This document shows, one piece after another, positions 10,155 to 19,096 of a stretch of 64,000 nucleotides of DNA. Numbering within the stretch: the stretch's first letter is position 1; each line of letters opens with the position of its first letter. Origin of the DNA: Moraxella sp. (GTDB taxonomy: Bacteria > Pseudomonadota > Gammaproteobacteria > Pseudomonadales > Moraxellaceae); the NCBI GenBank assembly GCA_030528385.1, contig JAUMYZ010000008.1, positions 35,780 to 99,779 on the forward strand, written 5' to 3'. The notes beneath the pieces are model-generated. The model saw only the letters and a program-made list of their open reading frames with translations, did not search any database and had not been told where the DNA came from. The translations under genes were made by a program, and so were the position numbers.

Positions 10155-11093
10155 TTATGCTTTGTTTAGAAGGTTTACCAAAAATTGCAGCAGTTGTGTC
10201 AAAAGCAGCAGCCAGCCACTTTGTTCTTGTGATTGGCTGGGCTGGGTTGGTTTGGACGATTCTGGCTTTTGGTTGGGGTCGGGCAATTCTAGTTTGTTTG
10301 TTTGTACCGGCTCTGCCAAAGTGGGCATTGCCATGATGCCTGTTTTTTGGGCAAGTTCACTCAGGCTGAGCACCTGATAGTTGCCGTTTTCGTTGTTGGC
10401 TGAGTAATAAACGCCTGCTTGGTCAATGCTGGGAATATAAATCGCCTTAAAAAAATGGCTGGGCACCAGCACACCAGAACCAATGCTTTGGATATTTTTG
10501 CCCGCAAAAATCACCCCCGTAACCACATAAACTTCGCCATATTGGTTGGTCAGGTGGCGGGTGGTGCTCTCAATCAGGCGCCAAATATTGCGGTTGTGTG
10601 TGCCATTTTGGGGGGCGATGTTGGCAAGGCTAAAGCTGTCAAATTGTTGTGATTTGTTTGCCATGTCGCCATTGGGTGCCAAGTGTCCACGGTCAAAGCC
10701 AGAACGCGCATAGTCTGACAGCTCGGCGCGCACATCGTGGGGCAAGCGGCTTTCGCTGTGAAAACTGTCTTCGCGTGCTAGGGTTTTGGCTTTGGCAATT
10801 CTGTCGCGCGTCAGATGCTCTGCCGACCAAATGGGGGTGCGCGAGACGCCAGAATACAACACCGCAAAACCATCAAAACACAGCTCGTAGTTGCGCTGAC
10901 CAAGTTTTTTGCCTTTGCTGCCAACAAGTTTGGGGGCTTGTCCTGCATAAAAATGGTGTGAACAAGTGTCAAGGTTTTGGGCGGTATTGACCGACGCGCT
11001 GATGTTTTGCCCCAAATAAACATCGCCATTATTGGCGCGGACAAGCGACACTGTCGCACCCAAACAAATCGCTAATAAAAAAATCGTCTTCAT
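10155..11093 (-). CDS. DNA/RNA non-specific endonuclease, secreted (NUC1 family)
   Basis: Exported nuclease of 312 aa. An N-terminal signal peptide (about residues 1-20) precedes a beta-beta-alpha-metal nuclease domain with the DRGH signature at 134-137 (RSGFDRGHLAP); the histidine is the general base, and the asparagines in IAPQNGTHNRN supply the metal ligand in the family. The C-terminal 60 residues are unusual: a Pro/Gln/Ser-rich linker and then a Leu-rich amphipathic or membrane-seeking tail (WLLLLTQLLQFLVNLL). This suggests the enzyme stays attached to the envelope. The start ATG at 11093 or 11096 is equivalent. Confidence 0.88.
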   Translation of the reverse strand: MKTIFLLAICLGATVSLVRANNGDVYLGQNISASVNTAQNLDTCSHHFYAGQAPKLVGSKGKKLGQRNYELCFDGFAVLYSGVSRTPIWSAEHLTRDRIAKAKTLAREDSFHSESRLPHDVRAELSDYARSGFDRGHLAPNGDMANKSQQFDSFSLANIAPQNGTHNRNIWRLIESTTRHLTNQYGEVYVVTGVIFAGKNIQSIGSGVLVPSHFFKAIYIPSIDQAGVYYSANNENGNYQVLSLSELAQKTGIMAMPTLAEPVQTNKLELPDPNQKPESSKPTQPSQSQEQSGWLLLLTQLLQFLVNLLNKA

Positions 11094-11164
11094 CACTATA
11101 TTATAGCAAATATCACAACATTGTCCTAAAAAAAGCGTGCATTGTCCCCATAAATGCCAGATTG

Positions 11165-12376
11165 ATGGTTGTGGACAACAAAATTATGACAAAACAACAT
11201 AATCACCAGCAGACAAGTGCCACTTTTGCGGGGCGTTTGTTGGCGTGGTTTGAATGCAGTGGTCGCCATGATTTGCCGTGGCAGCAGCACAAAAAGGCGG
11301 TGGCTGATGTGTATGCCGTTTGGCTGTCGGAGATTATGCTTCAACAAACCCAAGTGGCGACTGTGATGGGGTATTTTAACCGCTTTGTACAAGCATTACC
11401 AACGGTGCACGATTTGGCAAACGCTGATTGGCACGTGGTGGCGGATTTGTGGGCGGGGCTGGGGTATTATGCGCGAGCCAGAAACCTACAAGCGGGTGCC
11501 AAACAAGTGGTGGCATTTATCCAGCAACACGGCAGATTTCCCCAAACGGTTGATGAATGGCAAGCCATCAAAGGCGTGGGACGCAGCACCGCAGGAGCGA
11601 TTGTGGCGATGGGCGTGGGTGGTCGTGGGGTGATTTGTGATGGCAATGTCAAGCGTGTGCTGACGCGCCACCGCGCCATTGCTGATGATATCACCAAGTC
11701 TGCCACCGATAAACTGCTTTGGCAGCTGGCGGATACATTGACGCCCAATGAGCGCAGTGGTCATTTTGCCCAAGCGATGATGGATTTGGGGGCAACCGTT
11801 TGTACGCGCACCAAACCCAAATGCGGGCATTGCCCTGTGTCTGGCGATTGTCTGGCGTATCGGCAAAACAACCCAACCGCTTATCCTGTCAAAGCCAAAA
11901 AGCGCACCAAACCCAGTCGGCATTCGTTGGCGCTGCGTATACGATATGGCGACCAAGTCTTGTGGCTAAAGCGCGCCGAAAGTCAAAAAAGCGGCATTTG
12001 GGAAGGGCTTTGGTGTTTGCCATTATTAACCGTTGCGCAGTCAACGCCTGTCAGCCTAAACACTGATGATTTGATAAAACAGCTGAACAATAGCTTGTCT
12101 GATGATGAATGTCTGCGCTGGGCTCAGTTTGCAGAGCAGCAGCTCTTTTGTGTGCTGGCAGACTTGTGCTCACTTTATCACACAAACGTTGGACAAACCA
12201 TCAAACACAGCTTGACGCATTTTTATTGGCATTTGACCTTGATGACCATTGATATTGACGACAAATTGTTTACCCACATCAATCAGGCACTTAATGCCAG
12301 CCAGAGCACATTTGTTTGGCAAAGTTGGCAAACCGCCATACCTGCTGCGATGAGTAAATTGTTAAATGGCGTTTAA
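11165..12376 (+). CDS. mutY: MutY, A/G-specific adenine DNA glycosylase
   Basis: Removes adenine mispaired with 8-oxoguanine. The helix-hairpin-helix glycosylase domain carries the catalytic Glu in LSEIMLQQTQV and Asp in VICDGNVKRV. The iron-sulfur cluster loop has the exact C-x6-C-x2-C-x5-C spacing (CTRTKPKCGHCPVSGDC). A C-terminal NUDIX-like domain (from about residue 245) reads the 8-oxoG strand. The start is uncertain: ATG at 11165 or 11186, neither with a clear ribosome site. The 3' end overlaps the convergent ispA by 4 nt. Confidence 0.93.
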   Translation: MVVDNKIMTKQHNHQQTSATFAGRLLAWFECSGRHDLPWQQHKKAVADVYAVWLSEIMLQQTQVATVMGYFNRFVQALPTVHDLANADWHVVADLWAGLGYYARARNLQAGAKQVVAFIQQHGRFPQTVDEWQAIKGVGRSTAGAIVAMGVGGRGVICDGNVKRVLTRHRAIADDITKSATDKLLWQLADTLTPNERSGHFAQAMMDLGATVCTRTKPKCGHCPVSGDCLAYRQNNPTAYPVKAKKRTKPSRHSLALRIRYGDQVLWLKRAESQKSGIWEGLWCLPLLTVAQSTPVSLNTDDLIKQLNNSLSDDECLRWAQFAEQQLFCVLADLCSLYHTNVGQTIKHSLTHFYWHLTLMTIDIDDKLFTHINQALNASQSTFVWQSWQTAIPAAMSKLLNGV

Positions 12377-13296
12377 TGACGACGTTTTTGTAGCCAATCA
12401 ACCATTTGGATAAGCGGGTTGGTTGCGCCAAACGTTGACACGCTATGGCGGGCGCGTTCAAACAATCGCTGGGCATAGTCGCTGGCTTGGGCAGTGCCAA
12501 GCAGACGCACATAAGTGGATTTTTGGTGTTTTTCATCGCTGCCAGTAGGTTTGCCCAGTGTGCTGGGGTCGGCAATGACGTCCAGTACATCGTCTTGTAC
12601 TTGAAAAGCAAGTCCAATATCACAAGCATAGTCCAAAAGCTGCGCCATTTGCTTGTCTGTGGCGCTGGCACAAACGCCGCCCATCAGCGCTGCCGCTTCA
12701 ATGAGCGCGCCTGTTTTGTCCTTGTGGATGTTTTCTAAGTGCTGCTGGTTTGGGTTTTGTGCTTCGCCATTAAGGTCTAACTGCTGCCCTGACACCATGC
12801 GTCTGGCTCTGGGGGCGAGTACCGCCAAAAGTTTGCTGCTGTCTTGGGGTGGGTGCATGGTGGGTATGGCAGCGCTAAGCGCTTCAAAAGCCAAAGACTG
12901 CAAGACATCGCCTGCCAGTAAAGCCGTCGCTTCGCCGTAGACCACATGACAGGTGGGTTTGCCGCGGCGCAGTTCGTCATTGTCCATACAGGGCAAATCG
13001 TCATGAATGAGAGAATAACCATGAATCAACTCAATTGCCATCATCGCTCGGCGCACCATGTCTAGCTGCACGTTGCTGACAGATTGAGTGGTTGCTAAAA
13101 AACTGCTCAGCACCAACAGTGGGCGTACGCGTTTTCCGCCGTTTTGTATGGTGTAGCGACTGGCTTCATTAAGGGGGCTGGGCAAACAAACTGTGTCAAA
13201 AAACAACTCAAAATCGTGCTGCAGTTGCTTAAGGGCGAGTGTTTGTATGTTTTGTAGGGTGGCGTTTGTTGGGTGCAGTTGTGTTAAATGGGTCAT
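12373..13296 (-). CDS. ispA: Polyprenyl synthetase, farnesyl diphosphate synthase type
   Basis: Condenses IPP with DMAPP/GPP to give farnesyl diphosphate for quinone, peptidoglycan-carrier and other isoprenoid pathways. All-alpha fold of 307 aa with the GGKRVRP substrate motif (53-59), the first aspartate-rich motif DDLPCMD (99-105, short-chain type with two residues inserted) and the second DDVLD near the C-terminus. Its stop codon overlaps mutY. Upstream lies the tRNA-Phe gene on the other strand. Confidence 0.92.
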   Translation of the reverse strand: MTHLTQLHPTNATLQNIQTLALKQLQHDFELFFDTVCLPSPLNEASRYTIQNGGKRVRPLLVLSSFLATTQSVSNVQLDMVRRAMMAIELIHGYSLIHDDLPCMDNDELRRGKPTCHVVYGEATALLAGDVLQSLAFEALSAAIPTMHPPQDSSKLLAVLAPRARRMVSGQQLDLNGEAQNPNQQHLENIHKDKTGALIEAAALMGGVCASATDKQMAQLLDYACDIGLAFQVQDDVLDVIADPSTLGKPTGSDEKHQKSTYVRLLGTAQASDYAQRLFERARHSVSTFGATNPLIQMVDWLQKRRH

Positions 13297-13498
13297 TTTG
13301 CTGTGCTCTTAAATTGATGGTGTGTATCATACTTGAGCAAACTGGCTAATTCAACAACATTGTTTTGTCTGGCGCTGCGCAAAAGACGGACGTTTGAAGG
13401 ACACAAACCCTGTGTTGTGTTTTGGGCATTGTTCAGACGTGGCGGCTAAGATGGGGGTGCGATTTTTGTGGTAAATGTAAAAAAAGTTAAAAAAACGC

Positions 13499-13526
13499 TT
13501 GCAAGATTTTTAAAATCTGGTATCAT
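13499..13526 (+). promoter_or_regulatory. Predicted promoter of tRNA-Phe
   Basis: TTGCAA (13499-13504), 16-nt spacer, TATCAT (13521-13526), then 20 nt to the mature tRNA 5' end. Confidence 0.65.
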
Positions 13527-13546
13527 ACGCAGCACTAAGCAACGAA

Positions 13547-13622
13547 GGCGCGGTAGCTCAGTCGGGAGAGCAACGGATTGAAAATCCGTGTGTCGGCAGT
13601 TCGATCCTGCCCCACGCCACCA
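13547..13622 (+). tRNA. tRNA-Phe (anticodon GAA)
   Basis: A 76-nt cloverleaf including encoded CCA. The anticodon stem ACGGA/TCCGT encloses loop TTGAAAA with GAA at positions 34-36. The D arm has GCTC/GAGC, and the T arm GGCAG/CTGCC with TTCGATC. The acceptor stem pairs at six of seven positions; position 5 (C) faces position 68 (A), a mismatch. Flanked by its own promoter and a strong terminator, so it is a single-gene unit. Confidence 0.96.
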
Positions 13623-13632
13623 TATATCCATC

Positions 13633-13664
13633 AAACGGTCAATTCTTTTATTGACCGTTTTTTG
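13633..13664 (+). terminator. Terminator of tRNA-Phe
   Basis: Perfect 10-bp stem AAACGGTCAA / TTGACCGTTT, 8-nt loop, followed by a T run. Placed 11 nt after the tRNA. Confidence 0.9.
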
Positions 13665-13743
13665 TTTGGGCTGATTTGGCGTTGTTGTGTGGTCATTGCT
13701 AAAATTGCCAATAATTGGCTGTTGGCAGACAAACAGACATAAA

Positions 13744-13768
13744 AAAAAGAGCCATAAAGGCTCTTTTT
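13744..13768 (-). terminator. Terminator of the alanine-rich lipoprotein gene
   Basis: 10-bp stem AAAAAGAGCC / GGCTCTTTTT with a 5-nt loop, about 12 nt after the stop codon at 13781, with a further T run on the minus strand. Confidence 0.85.
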
Positions 13769-13780
13769 GTGTGTCAGCAA

Positions 13781-13987
13781 TCAGTTGCCAGCGGCAGACG
13801 CAGTGGCTTCGGCGCTTGATGCCATCGCTTCGGTTGCAGAAGCCATTGCTTCAGTGGCTGACGCCATCGCTTCGGTTGCAGAAGCGGCAGCTTCGGTGGC
13901 AACTTCAGCTGGTTTTTCTTCAGGCTTTTGGCAGGCGGTTAGGGCTAGCGAAGCGATAAGTGCAGTAAAAATCAACTTAGTTTTCAT
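13781..13987 (-). CDS. Small alanine-rich repeat lipoprotein, 68 aa
   Basis: Predicted lipoprotein. The signal peptide ends in a clean lipobox (LTAC, lipid on Cys19), followed by a short charged segment (QKPEEKPAEV) and then three tandem copies of the heptad-like unit SATEAMA flanked by degenerate copies. The mature part has few large hydrophobic residues and should be a long helix, reminiscent of Lpp-type or stalk-like small lipoproteins. The ATG at 13987 has GGAGAC upstream. Own terminator downstream and a TATAAT box about 90 nt upstream. Function unknown. Confidence 0.75.
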   Translation of the reverse strand: MKTKLIFTALIASLALTACQKPEEKPAEVATEAAASATEAMASATEAMASATEAMASSAEATASAAGN

Positions 13988-14077
13988 AAAAGTCTCCATA
14001 ATGGAATAAGTGAGCAAAAGACCCCATCACCACAGAACAAACAGATGAAATGGGTCAATGTACTGGCTTGCTGGTGA

Positions 14078-14083
14078 ATTATA
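14078..14083 (-). promoter_or_regulatory. Predicted -10 box of the lipoprotein gene
   Basis: TATAAT on the minus strand, preceded by TG, in an AT-rich region about 90 nt upstream of the lipoprotein start. No convincing -35 at 17 nt. Confidence 0.4.
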
Positions 14084-14218
14084 CATGAAAAATTGAAAAA
14101 TAAATAGCATTTTTTAAAAATCTTTCATAAAAAAGTAACAAAAATTTGCTAAAAATACACTTTTATTTAATTTTTAGTAAAGTTATGCTCATAATTATTT
14201 AAAATTCTAATGAGTTGG

Positions 14219-15481
14219 CTATTTATTTTTGGTCATATTGCTAAAAAATTCGTCATTGGTTTTACAATCTTTTAGCCTGTCAAGTAAAAATTCAGTGGCT
14301 TGACTGTCTTCCATGGGTTGTAGCAACTTGCGCAGCACCCAAACGCGGCGTAACGTCTCTTCATCAAGCAGGCGCTCTTCGCGACGGGTGCTGGACTTTT
14401 TGATGTTGATGGCAGGGAAAATGCGCCGTTCGGCAAGTTCACGTTCAAGAGTGATTTCTTGGTTGCCCGTGCCTTTAAACTCTTCAAAAATCACGCTGTC
14501 CATCTTGGAGCCGGTGTCGGTCAAGGCGGTAGAAATGATGGTGAGACTGCCGCCTTCTTCAATGTTGCGCGCCGCACCAAAAAAGCGTTTGGGGCGTTCT
14601 AGGGCGTTGGCGTCCACACCGCCTGTCAAGACTTTGCCGCTAGAAGGGATGATGGTGTTGTAGGCGCGCGCCAGACGGGTGATGGAATCTAGCAAGATGA
14701 CCACGTCTTGTTTGTGTTCCACTAGGCGTTTGGCTTTTTCAATGACCATCTCAGCCACTTGGATATGGCGCTGGGGCGGCTCATCAAAGGTGGAAGCCAC
14801 CACTTCACCGCGCACGGTGCGTTGCATTTCGGTAACTTCTTCGGGGCGTTCATCAATGAGCAGCACAATCACATAACATTCTGGGTGGTTTTTGGTGATG
14901 GCTTGGGCAATGCTTTGTAACAGTACGGTTTTGCCTGCTTTGGGCGGGGCAACGATGATGGAGCGCTGTCCTTTGCCAATGGGGGCAATCAGGTCAATCA
15001 CCCGACCTGTCAAATCTTCGGTGGTGCCATTGCCCACTTCTAAGCGCAGCTGCTGCGTGGGAAATAAAGGGGTTAGATTTTCAAAAATGAGTTTGTGGCG
15101 TGAGCGGTCGGGTGTGTCAAAGTTGATTTCGCTGACTTTGAGCAGGGCAAAATAACGCTCAGAATCTTTGGGGGGGCGAATTTGTCCTGCGATGGAGTCG
15201 CCTGTTTGGAGATTGAAACGGCGGATTTGACTGGGGCTGACATAAATGTCGTCAGGACCTGCCAAGTATGACCCTTCACTAGAGCGCAAAAAACCAAAGC
15301 CATCGGGCAAAATCTCTAGCACCCCATCGCCATAAATGGCTTCACCATTGCGGGCGTGGGTTTTTAAAATGGTAAAAATAATGTCTTGTTTGCGACTGCG
15401 CGCCATATTTTCTAATCCAATATGTTCGGCAATCGCCAAAAGTTCAGCAACAGATTTGCGTTTAAGTTCGGTTAAGTTCAT
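14219..15481 (-). CDS. rho: Transcription termination factor Rho
   Basis: Hexameric RNA-dependent ATPase of 420 aa. N-terminal Rho-N helix bundle ([15 protein letters not shown]), OSB-fold RNA-binding domain with [10 protein letters not shown] near residue 60, and the ATPase core with Walker A PPKAGKT, Walker [15 protein letters not shown] and the C-terminal R-loop region. Length is typical. Flanked by trxA in the same direction with a long 271-nt gap, usual for rho genes with long leaders. Confidence 0.98.
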   Translation of the reverse strand: MNLTELKRKSVAELLAIAEHIGLENMARSRKQDIIFTILKTHARNGEAIYGDGVLEILPDGFGFLRSSEGSYLAGPDDIYVSPSQIRRFNLQTGDSIAGQIRPPKDSERYFALLKVSEINFDTPDRSRHKLIFENLTPLFPTQQLRLEVGNGTTEDLTGRVIDLIAPIGKGQRSIIVAPPKAGKTVLLQSIAQAITKNHPECYVIVLLIDERPEEVTEMQRTVRGEVVASTFDEPPQRHIQVAEMVIEKAKRLVEHKQDVVILLDSITRLARAYNTIIPSSGKVLTGGVDANALERPKRFFGAARNIEEGGSLTIISTALTDTGSKMDSVIFEEFKGTGNQEITLERELAERRIFPAINIKKSSTRREERLLDEETLRRVWVLRKLLQPMEDSQATEFLLDRLKDCKTNDEFFSNMTKNK

Positions 15482-15710
15482 AGATGTGTCTTGACAACGG
15501 TAAGGGGCTTGCTATGGCTGGCGTTGTGGCAAAGCAAAGATTTGGTTGTCTTAGCCAACAAGATTGACCACCTGCGAGTGCATAGAAGGCGTTCTAGTCA
15601 TTTTTGATGATGATACAAGAAGCAGCAGAAAAGTGCTGTGCGTGTCATATTAAGGCTTTGCGCGCGATTTGTCAATTTTTTTTGTAACTTTTTTGTAATT
15701 GTACTCAACA

Positions 15711-15731
15711 ATAGTCTCGCAAGGAGACTAT
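15711..15731 (-). terminator. Inverted repeat after trxA, possible terminator
   Basis: Perfect 8-bp inverted repeat ATAGTCTC / GAGACTAT with 5-nt loop, about 20 nt downstream of the trxA stop. There is no strong T run, so it may instead be a processing or RNA-stabilising hairpin. The rest of 15482-15710 shows nothing I can call. Confidence 0.4.
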
Positions 15732-15752
15732 CAAGATGAGCAGACGGGCGTT

Positions 15753-16073
15753 TTATAGGTGGTTGTCAATCAAAGTTGCCAGTTCGCTTTTGGGGCGACC
15801 GCCCACCACAGCTTCTACTTTTTGGCCATTTTTGAAGACAAAAAGTGCAGGAATGCTGCGAATGCCGAATTGGGCTGCCAAGTTTGGGTTGTCATCAACA
15901 TTGACTTTGATGATGCGCGCGCGTTCGGCGTATTCTACAGACAGGTCGTCCAGTATGGGGGCGATGGCTTTACACGGCGCGCACCATGGTGCCCAAAAAT
16001 CCACCAAAACAGGCAAGTTGCCTTCTAGGGCGCTTTGAAAATTGGCTTCATCAACGTTGATGACATTTGACAT
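15753..16073 (-). CDS. trxA: Thioredoxin 1
   Basis: General disulfide reductase of the cytoplasm, 106 aa, single thioredoxin fold. The redox motif is WCAPCK, with Ala in place of the usual Gly of WCGPC (a fairly common variant), and the cis-proline loop RSIPALFVF follows at the expected distance. A GGAAC-type ribosome site precedes the ATG. It lies upstream of rho, a pairing common in gammaproteobacteria. Confidence 0.95.
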   Translation of the reverse strand: MSNVINVDEANFQSALEGNLPVLVDFWAPWCAPCKAIAPILDDLSVEYAERARIIKVNVDDNPNLAAQFGIRSIPALFVFKNGQKVEAVVGGRPKSELATLIDNHL

Positions 16074-16210
16074 AACAGTTCCTTAAATCAAAACAGGGAT
16101 GATGTTGGCTAAAAATCTTGCCATTATAACAAATTTGTTAATAAGGTTTTGTTTTGTTTTATCAAGGATTGTGTTAAATTTTAGGAAATTGTTGTTATCT
16201 TGGGGCTACA

Positions 16211-16939
16211 ATGACGTTAAATGACGAATGTATAAAACAGCTAAATGCGTGGGAAAATTCTCAAAGTATTGATTTTTTTGAAGAATTTATACAGTCAATC
16301 ACCATTTATGAAGACGATGACATTTGGGTGTTAGACAAGCCAGCAGGACTGCTCAGCGTTGATGGTCGCGCGCTCAAGGTCAGTTTGCAATCAAGGCTGC
16401 TCAAGGTCAATCCAAACATCAAGCTCATTCATCGTTTGGACATGGACACATCGGGGCTGATTATTTTTGCCAAACACGCTCAAGCCCAAAGCCATGTCAG
16501 CAAGCAGTTTATTGAGCGCATTCCCCAAAAGCAATATCAAGCGGTGGTCTTTGGCACCGTTGTCAGTGATGACAAAAAAGGCGTGATTGATGTGCCTGTG
16601 CGTTATGAGCCAAGCACCAAGCCGCGTCATATTGTTGATATGTCGTGGAGCAAACAAGCGCTCACCCATTATGAAGTGTTGCACCACGAATTGCGCACCG
16701 ATTCTGCAGGCAAGGCGCACCCTGTAACGCGTGTGGCACTCAGTCCCATCACAGGTCGCAGCCATCAGCTGCGTGTGCATATGGCGTACTTGGGTCATGT
16801 GATGATAGGCGACCCTATTTATGCCACTGGCATTGCGTTGCAACTGGCGCCGCGCTTAAATTTGCACGCGCACAGACTGCGCCTAAAACACCCTGTGCAG
16901 GGCATTTGGCTAGAATGGCAAAGCGATGTGCCGTTTTGA
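16211..16939 (+). CDS. rluA: RluA-family pseudouridine synthase
   Basis: RNA pseudouridine synthase of 242 aa. The catalytic motif HRLDMDTSGL has its aspartate at residue 77; the opening block WVLDKPAGLLSV and the C-terminal GRSHQLRVHMAYLGHVM are family hallmarks. The short form without an S4 domain fits RluA, which modifies 23S rRNA U746 and tRNA U32 in E. coli. Specificity is inferred. It ends 5 nt from the convergent YihY gene. Confidence 0.85.
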   Translation: MTLNDECIKQLNAWENSQSIDFFEEFIQSITIYEDDDIWVLDKPAGLLSVDGRALKVSLQSRLLKVNPNIKLIHRLDMDTSGLIIFAKHAQAQSHVSKQFIERIPQKQYQAVVFGTVVSDDKKGVIDVPVRYEPSTKPRHIVDMSWSKQALTHYEVLHHELRTDSAGKAHPVTRVALSPITGRSHQLRVHMAYLGHVMIGDPIYATGIALQLAPRLNLHAHRLRLKHPVQGIWLEWQSDVPF

Positions 16940-16944
16940 TGTCT

Positions 16945-18444
16945 TTATTCTAGCCCCTTTTTGACGTCGCTGGCGACTTTTTTGCCTTTGCCGAACCAAT
17001 GGCGCGCTTTTTTGACGAACTTAATCGCTGCGGTCAAGGCGCTTTGGGTGTGTTTTGCCTTGCCGTCGGGAATGACAAAGGTGTTGCCTTGTGCGTCGGT
17101 GGTATGAGTGGCGTCTTGATGAAAGCCATCATGGTCGCTATTGGGGCTGCTTGGCTGGTCTTGCAGTTGGGTGATTTGTTGTTTTTGGCGCAAAGGCGTG
17201 CCTTGAAATAATGCGCCCAGCGAAATGTCCAGCTCTTTTTTGGCGACGCTTTCTATTTTGTCCAATTGTTGGTAGAGTTCAACAAACCAAGGGTCATAGT
17301 CGGCTTGTTGCAATTTGTCAAGCTCGTCTTTGATGGGTAGTGGGTAGGGGAGTTTTTTGTAAAATTGCCACAGGCTAATGCCATCTAGGTTGGTGCACAA
17401 AATGTAGCGGTCGTCTTTGGTGCTGGCAATCAATTCGTTGCGAACAAGTTCATCAATGTACAAATTCCATTTGGGCAGCTCTTTTCTGCCGAGCACATCG
17501 CGCAGCTCTTTTTCGCTGACGGTTTTGCCTTGTTGGTAGCGTTTGTAAATCAGGTTGAGCATGTCCAACAAGCTGAGCAAGGGGTGGCGCACGGCGACTT
17601 CTTTGCTGTCAAAGATGGTCAAGGTGTAGCTGATTTCTACTCCCAATAAAATCACATTCCATGATAAATATATCCACAATAAAAATACAGGCAACGCGGC
17701 AAATGCCCCATAAATGGCTTCGTAGCTGGTAAAGTTGCTCATCACTGTGCCAAAGAGCTGCTTGAGTGTTTCAAACAAGACTGCCACAATCACCCCTGCG
17801 ATGGCGGCGTATTTGATGGGGACATTGACTTTGGGGACAAACCAGTACATGCCAATAAAACCTGCCACGGTGAACAAAAATGAGACAATTTGTGCCCATA
17901 TTGCCCAGTCAATGCCATAGCCTGCGATTTGTTGGTTCATAAAGCTGATGCCACGAATGGCGCTTGATGCCCCAAATGCCACGCCCAGCACAATGGGGGC
18001 AAGGGTTATCATCGTCCAATAGCGCAGCACACTGGACAAACCGCCCGAGCGCTCGCTGACGCGCCAAATTGTGTTAAAGGCTTCTTCAATGGTCATCAAA
18101 GTCATGATGGTGGTAACAAACAAGCCCAGCACGCCAATCAAGCCCAGATTGCTGGACTTTTCGGTAAAATCGTTGATGTGTTCGCTGATGGCGGCGTTGG
18201 ATGCGGGCAAAAGATTGCTATAAATGGCGTTTTGTACTTGTTCTCTGACATCGGCAAGCGCAGGCACCATAGAAAACACCACCAAAATCACGGTGATGAT
18301 TGGCACAAGTGATAATAAGGTGGTGTAAGTTAGGCTGGCAGCCCTTTGTGAACAACCATCGCTCAAAAAATGCCGAAACAAAAGACGCAAGTACATAAAC
18401 CAAGCGTGATGGGCAAAGGGAAGTTTGTTGAGAAATTGGCTCAT
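16945..18444 (-). CDS. YihY/BrkB-family inner-membrane protein
   Basis: Polytopic membrane protein of 499 aa with about six hydrophobic helices between residues 35 and 275 (UPF0761/YihY, once mis-annotated as RNase BN). The signature AASLTYTTLLSLVPIITV is near the start. Residues 300-370 look like a winged-helix-type soluble domain (KTVSEKELRDVLGR), and the final 70 residues are a low-complexity polar tail ending in a basic segment. The long C-terminal cytoplasmic part is typical for the Moraxellaceae/Pseudomonas versions. Transport function unproven. Confidence 0.85.
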   Translation of the reverse strand: MSQFLNKLPFAHHAWFMYLRLLFRHFLSDGCSQRAASLTYTTLLSLVPIITVILVVFSMVPALADVREQVQNAIYSNLLPASNAAISEHINDFTEKSSNLGLIGVLGLFVTTIMTLMTIEEAFNTIWRVSERSGGLSSVLRYWTMITLAPIVLGVAFGASSAIRGISFMNQQIAGYGIDWAIWAQIVSFLFTVAGFIGMYWFVPKVNVPIKYAAIAGVIVAVLFETLKQLFGTVMSNFTSYEAIYGAFAALPVFLLWIYLSWNVILLGVEISYTLTIFDSKEVAVRHPLLSLLDMLNLIYKRYQQGKTVSEKELRDVLGRKELPKWNLYIDELVRNELIASTKDDRYILCTNLDGISLWQFYKKLPYPLPIKDELDKLQQADYDPWFVELYQQLDKIESVAKKELDISLGALFQGTPLRQKQQITQLQDQPSSPNSDHDGFHQDATHTTDAQGNTFVIPDGKAKHTQSALTAAIKFVKKARHWFGKGKKVASDVKKGLE

Positions 18445-18662
18445 AATTTGTGTGAGATTGAATCAATAAAGGTAAACGCTTGTCATTGTAACAACATTGC
18501 TGTGGATTTACTAGGGCATTATCTGATGACAAGCGCTGACGGTGGTTGTGTGAAAGACAAAGCAAATCGGCGCTTTTTTGGGTATAATGGGGTCGGTTTG
18601 TCGCCTTTGCTGTGGATTGGTTGCGACAGATTGTCCTAAATTTTACAACGTTACAAAAGCCC

Positions 18663-19094
18663 ATGAAAAAACCAAGCACATCGCTCAAGCCCATCTTGCC
18701 CATTCAAAAAACGCTGCGCCATTTATGGACGGTGTGGTTGCTGTATCGGTTGTTTGGGTATCCTGCGCTGGTAGGCATTGCCACAGGAGCAAATGTCGTC
18801 TTAGGGGTATTGTGGCAGCTGTTTGTGTTGTTGCCTGCTTTTGGGCTGACTACGGCGGTGCTCAAGGCTCGCTCGCCTTACGCGCTTATGGTGGCAAGCA
18901 TGCTGGCTTTGGTGTATTTGGCGACCGTTGGTGTGTTTTTGTTGGTGCGCTTGTATGAAAATGCGCCGATGGCAATTTGGGCAGGCTTTGCTGCAGAGAC
19001 GCTACTCTTGCTGGCGATAAATTGGTATTTGTTGGTGTTGCTCAAAAGACTGCCACCCATGCACAAAACATCAGCCACCAGAGCTGTGGAGTAA
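18663..19094 (+). CDS. Small inner-membrane protein (DUF2069-like)
   Basis: 143-aa protein with four hydrophobic helices (roughly residues 33-55, 62-80, 83-105 and 110-128 of the chosen frame) and polar termini. Size and layout suit the DUF2069 family, but I cannot confirm this by motif. The ATG at 18663 was preferred over one at 18612 because the extra residues look like leader sequence. The stop is 2 nt before the start of the downstream protease gene, so both are likely cotranscribed. Confidence 0.6.
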   Translation: MKKPSTSLKPILPIQKTLRHLWTVWLLYRLFGYPALVGIATGANVVLGVLWQLFVLLPAFGLTTAVLKARSPYALMVASMLALVYLATVGVFLLVRLYENAPMAIWAGFAAETLLLLAINWYLLVLLKRLPPMHKTSATRAVE

Positions 19095-19096
19095 TC

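Noticed and set aside
13801..13900. Short repeats considered as a CRISPR array
   Set aside because: The repeats are codon repeats of the alanine-rich lipoprotein, contiguous and without spacers.
14313..14663. Long plus-strand frame opposite rho
   Set aside because: Shadow of the highly conserved rho gene in the opposite strand; low-complexity Ser/Arg-rich translation.
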